In this document: piece by piece, positions 1 to 6,233 of the stretch
Layout: every line of letters starts with the position of its first letter
Position numbering within the stretch: the first letter of the stretch is position 1
DNA from: Deltaproteobacteria bacterium
GTDB lineage: Bacteria > Desulfobacterota > Deferrisomatia > Deferrisomatales > Deferrisomataceae
Direction: 5' to 3'
Assembly (NCBI GenBank): GCA_013152215.1
Contig: JAADGT010000316.1
Location: forward strand, 5,955 to 16,434
DNA length: 10,480 nt
Made by a program: the position numbers and the translations under genes
The notes under the pieces: model-generated
Database searches by the model: none
Told to the model about the DNA's origin: nothing
What the model saw: the letters and a program-made list of their open reading frames with translations, nothing else

Positions 1-1
1 T

Positions 2-1438
2 CCGTCCCAGCCGCAGCCGCCCGTTCCGACGATGGTCCCGGACGAGGCGCGGGAACCTCTTGCCGAGGCGCCGGCGCCCCCCTCTCCTGCTCCGGAGGAA
101 GCCGATGCGGCCCGCGAGGAGCCCGAAGGGTTTCCGGTCCCCGATCACCCGGCCGTGACCTCGCTGCTCGAAGAGTTCTCGGGCCCCCGGCGCAGGACCC
201 TGACCCTCGCGTTCCAACGGGGGGAACGGTATCTCCCGATGATTCGTCGGGTGCTGCGCGACGAAGGGCTGCCCGAGGAGCTGGCGTACCTGGCGCTGGT
301 GGAGAGCCACTTCAAACCGGACGCCCGCTCGCCGGCGGGAGCGGTGGGGATGTGGCAGTTCATCGAGTCCACCGCCCGGGCCAGCGGGCTGCGGGTGGAC
401 TGGTGGGTGGATGAGCGCCTGGACCCGGAGCTCGCAACCCGGGCGGCCGCGCGGCACCTGAAGGAGCTGTACGCCCTGTTCGAAGACTGGAACCTGGCCC
501 TGGCCGCGTACAACGCGGGGCCGGGCGCGGTGGGGCGGGCGTTGCGCCGGTGTAACGCCTCCGACTTCTGGGGACTTCTGGCGGCGGGAGGGTTGAGGAC
601 GGAAACGTGTCGGTACGTGCCCAAGTTCTATGCCGCGGTGGCCATCGCGAGGGATCCGGAAGCGTACGGGCTCTCGTGGGATCGCGCCACCGATCCCTGG
701 GTTTACGACACCGTTCTCGTGGACTCCCCGGTGGACGTGGGCACCGTGGCGAGGCTGGCGGCCGTGGACCGCCGCGTGGTCGAGGGGTTGAACCCGGCGC
801 TGTTGCGCGGCTGCACGCCGCCGGGCTCCTCGGCTTACCCCGTGAGGGTGCCGGTGGGGAAGGGCGAACTCGTGGCCGCTGCCCTGGAGCGGTTGCCGCC
901 GGACCGGCGGCTGGCCTTCAAGCGGTACCGGGTGGAACCGGGCGACACCCTGTGGGGCATCGCCCGGCGGTTCGGTACCCGGGTGGCCGCGATCCGAGAC
1001 CTGAACCGGGTCCGCTCCGCCCGCAGGCTCCGGCCCGGCCAGGATCTGGTGATCCCGGTCCCCGAGGGGAGGGCGGTCAAGTCCCGGGCACGTCGGGTCG
1101 ATACCCCAGTTCGGGTGGGGGAGTATCGGGTGAGGCCCGGCGACACGTTGTGGGGCATCGCCCGGCGGTTCGGAACCACCGTGGCCCGGTTGCAACGCTG
1201 GAACGGCCTTCCCAAGGGCAGCGTGCTGCGGCCCGGGCAGGTCCTCAGGGTGGGGTCGGTGGCGGTCGCGAGGGGGGGCGCCGTGCATGTGGTGGAGCCC
1301 GGCGACACGTTGTGGGGCATCGCCCGCCGTTACGGTGTGGACCTGGAAACGCTTCGCCGGGTCAACGGACTGCGGCCGAACCACGTGTTGCGGCCCGGGG
1401 ACGAGCTTCGGGTGCCGGTGTCGGGTTCGGGGGGGTAG
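2..1438 (+). CDS. mltD: MltD-like membrane-bound lytic murein transglycosylase with three LysM domains (5' end outside window)
   Basis: This enzyme is predicted to cleave peptidoglycan glycan strands in the periplasm with 1,6-anhydro product formation (SLT/GH23 fold). Residues below are numbered from the ATG at 32. The catalytic region covers about 65-205, with the family ES motif (catalytic Glu91), GAVGMWQF at 103-110, and the ALAAYNAGPG signature around 157-165. Three LysM peptidoglycan-binding domains follow at about 298-343, 365-407 and 418-462, each opening with a PGDTLWGIARR-type motif. The order transglycosylase then LysM repeats is that of E. coli MltD. The frame is open to the left edge through a Pro/Gln-rich stretch, and no signal peptide or lipobox follows ATG 32, so the true start is probably upstream of the window. 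The stop is TAG at 1436-1438. I am sure of the family; the exact MltD orthology is likely but unproved. Confidence 0.9.
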   Translation, partial: PSQPQPPVPTMVPDEAREPLAEAPAPPSPAPEEADAAREEPEGFPVPDHPAVTSLLEEFSGPRRRTLTLAFQRGERYLPMIRRVLRDEGLPEELAYLALVESHFKPDARSPAGAVGMWQFIESTARASGLRVDWWVDERLDPELATRAAARHLKELYALFEDWNLALAAYNAGPGAVGRALRRCNASDFWGLLAAGGLRTETCRYVPKFYAAVAIARDPEAYGLSWDRATDPWVYDTVLVDSPVDVGTVARLAAVDRRVVEGLNPALLRGCTPPGSSAYPVRVPVGKGELVAAALERLPPDRRLAFKRYRVEPGDTLWGIARRFGTRVAAIRDLNRVRSARRLRPGQDLVIPVPEGRAVKSRARRVDTPVRVGEYRVRPGDTLWGIARRFGTTVARLQRWNGLPKGSVLRPGQVLRVGSVAVARGGAVHVVEPGDTLWGIARRYGVDLETLRRVNGLRPNHVLRPGDELRVPVSGSGG

Positions 1439-1452
1439 ATCCCATGCCCTCG

Positions 1453-1482
1453 TTGACACAAACCGGACCGTTCTGCTAGAAA
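1453..1482 (+). promoter_or_regulatory. Candidate sigma70-type promoter upstream of the barrel gene
   Basis: A perfect TTGACA (1453-1458) is followed after 18 nt by TAGAAA (1477-1482), which matches 4 of 6 positions of the -10 consensus. It lies 15 nt after the mltD stop and would give a leader of roughly 150 nt before the ATG at 1637. The -10 half is weak, so this is a candidate only. Confidence 0.45.
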
Positions 1483-1545
1483 ACGCCGGACTTTTGGCCA
1501 TGTGGGGTGGCCTGGGGCGAGTTCATTCCATTCCTTTTCCCTTTT

Positions 1546-1557
1546 GGGGCCGGCCCC
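1546..1557. repeat. 12-bp perfect GC palindrome
   Basis: GGGGCCGGCCCC is fully self-complementary and lies in the leader between the candidate promoter and the barrel gene. It has no loop or T-run, so it is not a typical terminator. Such a palindrome can also arise by chance in GC-rich DNA. Confidence 0.35.
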
Positions 1558-1585
1558 GCGAGCGGGATCGGAGCGCAACGGACCT

Positions 1586-1607
1586 CGTGGCCGTGGGGAC
1601 GGCCACG
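1586..1607 (+). promoter_or_regulatory. 9-bp perfect hairpin in leader of the barrel gene
   Basis: CGTGGCCGT (1586-1594) and ACGGCCACG (1599-1607) pair perfectly around a GGGG loop. The following 10 nt (1608-1617) contain six T residues but no continuous run. The Shine-Dalgarno GGAGGG follows at 1618-1623. It could be a weak terminator for read-through from mltD, an attenuator, or an mRNA-stabilising leader stem; the sequence does not decide between these. Confidence 0.5.
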
Positions 1608-1636
1608 CTCTTGTCTTGGAGGGACAGGCGGGACGC

Positions 1637-3460
1637 ATGCCCCAGCCCCGGCTTTCCGCAATTGCACTTGTGTGCCTGGCCACCCTGGCCCCGGCAGTCT
1701 CCCGTGCCGCGACCTGGTCCGTGGACGCCTCCGTGTCGGATGAGCGCCGAACCGAGGTGACGGCAGACGGGAGCGACACCACCGAGACGGTGGACCAGTC
1801 CTATTCCATCTCCTACGAGCTCCAGATCCATCCCACCCTCACCTTCACCCTCGACCTCGGTCTCGACATCACCGACGAGATCAACGAGCCCGACTACGAC
1901 ACCCGCGAGGTCCAGCCTTCCGTGGAGATGGAGTTGCAGGGGCCTTGGTGGACCCTCACCGGGAGTTGGGAAACCTCCGAGAAGTCGTCCCACGACCCCG
2001 AGGTGGAGACGACCCGGGACGACTCCTGGCAGGCCGAGCTCACAATGGAGCCCGCGGGCGAGGCCCTCCCCGACCTCAAGCTGAGCTTTCAACGGGACCT
2101 CTCCAAGGAGGGGGGGGTGACCCAGACGGTGGACACCTCGCGGGAGGCCAGCCTCGATTACGCGCTGGGGGACCTGCTTGACCTGTCGTTCGACCTCCGC
2201 AGGGACACGACCGACGACCGGGTGAATCCCGACTCGGACACGGAAGACCGCGACTACAGCGTGGACATCTCGTTCGATCGGGAGTTCGGCGACCGGATCA
2301 AGCTGGAGGCCCAGTGGACCAACGAGCGCCAGCAGTCCCTGACGCTCTCGGACGACGGGGACGTGCTGCAGCGTGACGACAGCCTGAAGAACAACGTTCA
2401 GGCCCAGATCACGTTCGATCCGTTGGACGATCTGGAGCTGAGCCTAGACCGGGAGATCGACTGGGACAAGGACCTCGAGCAGGCGGCGCCGGTGGAGGTC
2501 ACCGACACCTGGACGGGGGAGGTCTCCTACGGCCGATCCCTCACGGACACGATCGACATCGACCTGGACTACTCGGACGAGCGCAAGGACACCCGGGGGG
2601 CCGAGCCCGGTTCCTACTCGATCACCCGAGACTACTCGGCGGCCCTCGATTTCAGCCCCCTCGAAAACATCACGATCTCCCCTTCGTTCGATCGTAGCGA
2701 CCAGATCGAGTGGTTCGCGGACCCGACCCAGGCCACCGACGACACCCTGGACGATACCTGGGAGATCCAACTGGACAGCTCGTTCTGGAACGACCAGGTC
2801 GCCTTCACCCTCACCCGGACCTGGAACCAGACCACCGAGAACGGTGAGCGAACCACCAACGAACGCAACTGGGACCTGGAGCTCACCCTGTCCTACGAGG
2901 GCGTGCCCAATCTCACCCTCACTCCGGACTACACCTATACCGAGGACGAGGATCTTCTGACCGATACGCTCGACGTGGAACGGCAGTGGGAGGTGGGGAT
3001 CCAGTACGAGCTCACCCTGGGGGATGTGACGACGTTGAGCCTCGACCACACGTACACCCGGACGCATACGGACCCGGCGGAAGGAAAGTCGACGATCCGG
3101 CGGGACGACGACACCGATCTGACCCTGTCTTTTACGGATTTTTTCGATGGAATGGGCTTAGAGCTCAGTTTGACGCGTAAGGCATCAGATGAGAGCGAGG
3201 ACGATCAAGGCCCAACGGTGGACTATACGTACTCTGCATCCTACGACTGGACGCTCTTGGAACAATATGACGTGAGCTATGAGTATCAACTCGATAAGAA
3301 GAGCGATGCGGAGGACACCCGAAACCATCAGATCACCCTGTCGGCGGAGTTTCTGGAGGGGTTGTTGTCCGTGAACTTCGAATGGGAGTTGGACCAACAG
3401 CTCGAAGGGGACCGGCGGGACACCCACCGGTACCTGATTGAGGTGCAGGGGCAGTTCTGA
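1637..3460 (+). CDS. Secreted acidic beta-strand-repeat protein, predicted outer-membrane beta-barrel
   Basis: I do not recognise a named family. Starting at ATG 1637 the product is 607 aa with a clear Sec signal peptide (MPQPRLSAIALVCLATLAPA..., likely cut after the Ala near residue 24); a GGAGGG lies at 1618-1623. The mature part has no cysteine. It consists almost entirely of alternating polar/hydrophobic strands such as LTFTLDLGLDIT and LSFDLRRD, joined by Asp/Glu/Thr-rich turns, and it ends in Phe (IEVQGQF), the usual terminal residue of BAM-inserted barrels. This supports a large outer-membrane barrel or a secreted beta-solenoid; the many acidic turns could bind divalent metal. It is followed after 70 nt by a CsgG-like lipoprotein, so a shared envelope role is plausible. 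Upstream in-frame ATG 1502 would put the signal peptide internally, so I reject it. Codon use shifts locally around 3121-3300. Confidence 0.75.
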   Translation: MPQPRLSAIALVCLATLAPAVSRAATWSVDASVSDERRTEVTADGSDTTETVDQSYSISYELQIHPTLTFTLDLGLDITDEINEPDYDTREVQPSVEMELQGPWWTLTGSWETSEKSSHDPEVETTRDDSWQAELTMEPAGEALPDLKLSFQRDLSKEGGVTQTVDTSREASLDYALGDLLDLSFDLRRDTTDDRVNPDSDTEDRDYSVDISFDREFGDRIKLEAQWTNERQQSLTLSDDGDVLQRDDSLKNNVQAQITFDPLDDLELSLDREIDWDKDLEQAAPVEVTDTWTGEVSYGRSLTDTIDIDLDYSDERKDTRGAEPGSYSITRDYSAALDFSPLENITISPSFDRSDQIEWFADPTQATDDTLDDTWEIQLDSSFWNDQVAFTLTRTWNQTTENGERTTNERNWDLELTLSYEGVPNLTLTPDYTYTEDEDLLTDTLDVERQWEVGIQYELTLGDVTTLSLDHTYTRTHTDPAEGKSTIRRDDDTDLTLSFTDFFDGMGLELSLTRKASDESEDDQGPTVDYTYSASYDWTLLEQYDVSYEYQLDKKSDAEDTRNHQITLSAEFLEGLLSVNFEWELDQQLEGDRRDTHRYLIEVQGQF

Positions 3461-3530
3461 TAAGGTGACGCCAGTTCCTCGGCGTGAGACAAAGGAATCC
3501 GAGGACCCCATGAGACGAGGAGGAGACATC

Positions 3531-4280
3531 ATGCGTCGGACACTGTGGGCGGCAGGCGCGATCGTGCTGGCCACCATGATGGGATGCGCGGGGGCGTCGG
3601 TGAAGACCTACGTCAAGCCCCCCACCGGCCAGCGCCAGTACGGCAATATCAAGAAGGTTGCGGTGCTGCCCTTCGACAGCGTGGTGGAGGGGGCGCAGGC
3701 GCCCAAGATTGCTGAGAACCTGTTTCTGCAGGAGCTGTTGAATCGGGGAACCTTCGAGCAGGTGGAGGAGCCCCGGTACGTGAACGAGCTCATGAAGAAG
3801 CTCAAACTGCGAAACACGGAAGGGCTCGATCGGGAGATCGTGCGAAAGATCGGTGAGGAGCTCCAGGCCCAGGCCCTGATTCTGGGGGACCTCTTGGTGT
3901 ACGGCCGGGAGGAGAACTCGGAGATCGTGGAGTTCGCGCTCCAGGTCAACATGGTAGACACCGAGAACGGGGACATCCTCTGGAGCGGCCGCACCTATGC
4001 CAAGTCCAGCACCACCGTGGGGGAAATTCTCGGAGTGAACCAGGGGCCGTCTCCCAACGCCGTGGCGGCCCGTGGGGTGGCCCGGCTGGTCGCCCGCCTG
4101 GACTCCGAGTTCCGCAAGGCCCGGGAGGCCGAGGTTCAGCGCATGCTGGAAGCGGCCAAGGCCCGGGAGTTGGCGGGGGAAGAGGGCGCGCCGGCGTCCG
4201 AGGAGACCAAGCCCGCCGAGACCGAGGTGGCCCCCGAGAAGCAGACGGAAGAGATCCTTCTCAAGGTGAAGCCGAAGTAG
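3531..4280 (+). CDS. Predicted lipoprotein with CsgG/LpoB-like fold
   Basis: The product is 249 aa. The start at 3531 is chosen because GAGGAGGAG (3517-3525) is well placed and the protein then opens with a compact lipoprotein signal ending in MMGC, acylated Cys19. Earlier in-frame ATGs at 3438 and 3510 would lengthen the signal. The segment KKVAVLPFDS (41-50), an amphipathic helix pair, ALILGDLLVYG (115-125) and GDILWSGRTYAK (147-158) are the pattern of the CsgG/HfaB, GNA1162 and LpoB group of periplasm-facing outer-membrane lipoproteins. The last 45 residues are a Glu/Lys/Pro/Ala-rich tail of low complexity. CsgG itself forms an outer-membrane export pore, whereas LpoB activates a peptidoglycan synthase; the sequence does not say which role applies. 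It probably belongs to one transcript with the upstream barrel gene. Function is uncertain, fold group fairly likely. Confidence 0.75.
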   Translation: MRRTLWAAGAIVLATMMGCAGASVKTYVKPPTGQRQYGNIKKVAVLPFDSVVEGAQAPKIAENLFLQELLNRGTFEQVEEPRYVNELMKKLKLRNTEGLDREIVRKIGEELQAQALILGDLLVYGREENSEIVEFALQVNMVDTENGDILWSGRTYAKSSTTVGEILGVNQGPSPNAVAARGVARLVARLDSEFRKAREAEVQRMLEAAKARELAGEEGAPASEETKPAETEVAPEKQTEEILLKVKPK

Positions 4281-4301
4281 GCTCGGAAGCTGCGGTAAGC
4301 T

Positions 4302-4667
4302 GCGAGGTGACGGCCTGTTTGCGGGGTACAGACTTTGTGTACGTCTCGGCCCGAGCGGTGCGTGCGGGGCATGGGGTCTACCTCCGGCCGGGCGCGAAGC
4401 CGAGCGTCGAGATTCGCCGCGCAGGCACAAGACACGGGAGTTGGTTTCATCACGGGTGCGTGCAAGGGGTACCGTTTCGCGGTCCGGGCGCCGGAGGCGC
4501 TGCGCGGCGAGCTTAGGGGCCGCGCCCGGCTTTCCGGCAGACCCCATGCCCCCCGAGACCGTGAGGCGACGCCAAAAAGGCGTGGCCATGCTTGGAACGC
4601 TTGGAAAGCAGTGAGGTTTTCAGGCCTCCTAGCACCCCAGCCTCCCAGCCTTCCAGCGGGCCGAAGG
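4302..4667 (+). repeat. Structured intergenic repeat, copy 1
   Basis: This fills almost all of the 396-nt gap between the lipoprotein and the NHL gene. It is related along its length to 7798-8150. Shared exact blocks include CGGCCTGTTTGCG (4311-4323), GCGGGGCATGGGGTCT (4364-4379), GCGCGAAGCCGAGC (4392-4405), GAGATTCGCCGCGCAGGCAC (4409-4428), CAGACCCCATGCCCCCCG (4538-4555) and CAGCGGGCCGAAGG (4654-4667). Nested complementary arms are present: 4366-4379 with 4539-4552 (14 bp), 4388-4396 with 4521-4529 (9 bp), and 4414-4424 with 4500-4510 (11 bp). The 3' end AAGGA (4664-4668) serves as ribosome binding site for the GTG at 4677. Reading frames cross it on both strands, but they are not conserved as frames between copies. 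I read it as a dispersed non-coding element, identity unknown. Confidence 0.8.
4628..4659 (+). repeat. Four tandem CCYAGCNN octamers (copy 1 tail)
   Basis: The units are CCTAGCAC, CCCAGCCT, CCCAGCCT and TCCAGCGG, contiguous and ending 4 nt before the Shine-Dalgarno AAGGA. The second repeat copy has the same number of units in the same place, so the array belongs to the element. Confidence 0.7.
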
Positions 4668-4676
4668 ACGGATGTG

Positions 4677-5624
4677 GTGGACCTGAGAGGAACCCCGAAG
4701 CGTCTGTGGTTCGGCCTGGCGCTGGTGCTCCTGGCCCTGTGGGGCGGGAGCGCGAGGGCCCGAGAGCTCTCCTGGCGGTTGGAGAAGGGGTTCGGTGAGC
4801 ACGGTCGGGGCCGCAACGAACTGCGGGAGCCCGTGGATGTGGACGTGGACCGGGACGGCACCTTGACCGTGCTGGACCGAAAACGGGAAGCGTTGGTTCG
4901 GTTCGCCCGATCGGGACGGTGGCAGGGGACCTTCGGAGGAAGCCGGGGCGCCGGGGATCTGCGTCTGCGGCGGCCCCAGCGCTTGGCTCGCGGGCCGGAC
5001 GGTCGGCTCTGGGTGGTGGACACGGGCAACCACCGGCTGGTGGTGGTGGACGACGCCGGGAACGAGGACTTCGTTCTGGGCAGCCTGGGAGGGGCCGACG
5101 GACGGTTCCGTCACCCCGCCGACGTAACGTTCGACCGCCGCGGCCGTCTTTACGTGGCGGATCCGGGTAACGAACGGGTTCAGGTGTTTCGGCCCGACGG
5201 CACGTTCCTGGCTTCGTGGGACCGCCGCACCGGGGGGCGGCGTGACCATCTGGGCAAGCCGGTGATCGTGGCTTACACTCCGGAAGGCCGGGGGGGCGTG
5301 TGGGTGCTGAGCCGGGGATGGCGGCGTCTGGAGCGGTTCGACCTGGAGGGCGCGTGGGAGGAGACCCTTGATCTTTCGTCGTGGCTCCCCGAGGGGGCGG
5401 TGGTCGAGGATGTCGTGGTGGAGCCCACGTTCTACCGGATGTTCCTTTCGGACCGCACCACGGGGAAGATCTGGGTTCTGAACCGGCGGGGGGAAAAGGT
5501 GGCCGAGATCCTGCCGGCCGATGGGGAAGCGTTCGAGCCGGCAGGGCTTTTCGTACTGCGGAACTGGGACGTGTACGTGGCGGACCGGGCCGGCAGGCGC
5601 GTAGTCAAGTTCGAACGGCAGTGA
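4677..5624 (+). CDS. Secreted NHL-repeat beta-propeller protein
   Basis: The product is 315 aa from GTG 4677 (AAGGA at 4664-4668, 8-nt spacing); GTG 4674 is an alternative. Reading further upstream only adds repeat-derived sequence. A signal peptide is visible (hydrophobic core about residues 11-23, SARA cleavage near 28). Recurrent NHL-type blades follow, with the pattern PxDVxxDxxGxLYVADxGNxRVxVF: about 51-76, 99-125, 146-171, and a final blade near 288-312. The 190-285 region is more diverged. Six such blades usually close a propeller. NHL propellers are non-enzymatic binding platforms or, in some families, extracellular carriers in operons with cytochromes; no catalytic residues or CXXCH are seen. 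It lies 30 nt before the TlpA-like gene and probably shares a transcript with both redox genes downstream, suggesting a periplasmic or surface scaffold. The role is inference. Confidence 0.85.
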   Translation: MDLRGTPKRLWFGLALVLLALWGGSARARELSWRLEKGFGEHGRGRNELREPVDVDVDRDGTLTVLDRKREALVRFARSGRWQGTFGGSRGAGDLRLRRPQRLARGPDGRLWVVDTGNHRLVVVDDAGNEDFVLGSLGGADGRFRHPADVTFDRRGRLYVADPGNERVQVFRPDGTFLASWDRRTGGRRDHLGKPVIVAYTPEGRGGVWVLSRGWRRLERFDLEGAWEETLDLSSWLPEGAVVEDVVVEPTFYRMFLSDRTTGKIWVLNRRGEKVAEILPADGEAFEPAGLFVLRNWDVYVADRAGRRVVKFERQ

Positions 5625-5654
5625 ACCGTACGGATGGGATCGGGAGAGGGGACC

Positions 5655-6230
5655 ATGGCACGGAAATCCCTGCAGACTCTGCTCGTCGTGATCGGAGCGG
5701 TGGCGCTCTGGAGCTCTGGCGCGATCGCGGAACAGAAGAAGATGACCCCCCTCGACATCCCCATGATCGGGGACATCGAGATGCTCAAGCCCGGTGACAA
5801 AGCACCGGACTTTACGCTGGAGGACATCGAGGGGCGCACGTTTCAGCTCTCGAAAGAGGTCCCACAGAAGGTGCATCTGCTGGTGTTCTGGTCGATCTTC
5901 TGCGAGCCGTGCAAGGCCGAGATGCCGTTGATCGAGCGCCTGTACGAGGAGTATCGGGACAAGGGGTTCGAGGTGATCGCCGTGGCCCTGGATGGCGAGC
6001 CGATGAAGAAGAGCATCGTGGGCCTCGTGAAGCAGCAGGGATACAAGTTCCGGGTGTTCATCGACAAGCTGGCCCCGGACGAATCCTTCGTGGTGGCCGA
6101 TCCCTACGGGGTGGCGGGTACTCCCACCTTGTACCTGGTGGGCCGCGACGGCAAGATCGCCTTTGCCGAGGTGGGGCTCACGGACAAGGATGTGCTGGAG
6201 GCCGAGATCCGGAAAGCCCTGGGGCGGTGA
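5655..6230 (+). CDS. TlpA/ResA-like periplasmic thiol-disulfide oxidoreductase
   Basis: The product is 191 aa. ATG 5655 follows a GAGAGGGG purine stretch (5645-5652); ATG 5634 would add seven residues ahead of the signal and is less likely. An N-terminal signal peptide with cleavage near Ala25 is followed by LKPGDKAPDFTLEDIEG, the usual lead-in of the AhpC/TSA-TlpA thioredoxin fold. The active site is WSIFCEPC (Cys83, Cys86), with the thioredoxin cis-proline in AGTPTLY (Pro157). CEPC is a motif of ResA-type proteins, which keep apocytochrome CXXCH cysteines reduced before heme attachment. The adjacent gene encodes ten CXXCH motifs and starts 3 nt after this stop, so a maturation role for that cytochrome is a reasonable inference. 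A general periplasmic disulfide reductase is the alternative. No membrane segment other than the signal is seen. Confidence 0.88.
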   Translation: MARKSLQTLLVVIGAVALWSSGAIAEQKKMTPLDIPMIGDIEMLKPGDKAPDFTLEDIEGRTFQLSKEVPQKVHLLVFWSIFCEPCKAEMPLIERLYEEYRDKGFEVIAVALDGEPMKKSIVGLVKQQGYKFRVFIDKLAPDESFVVADPYGVAGTPTLYLVGRDGKIAFAEVGLTDKDVLEAEIRKALGR

Positions 6231-6233
6231 CCG

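Noticed and set aside
1599..1650. Possible c-di-GMP (GEMM-I) riboswitch, because of GGGACGCATGCC near the barrel start
   Set aside because: Only that short string resembles the GGGACGCAAAGCC part. The preceding receptor, GAAA loop and second stem are not found, and the ATG with a good signal peptide lies inside it.
3476..3505. TCCTCGG / CCGAGGA 7-bp inverted repeat between the barrel and lipoprotein genes
   Set aside because: The arms are short, the loop is 16 nt and no T-run follows. It is not distinguishable from chance in GC-rich DNA.
3333..4589. A 418-codon open frame on the minus strand
   Set aside because: It is antisense to the lipoprotein gene and part of the repeat, with Leu/His/Arg-rich composition typical of shadow frames.
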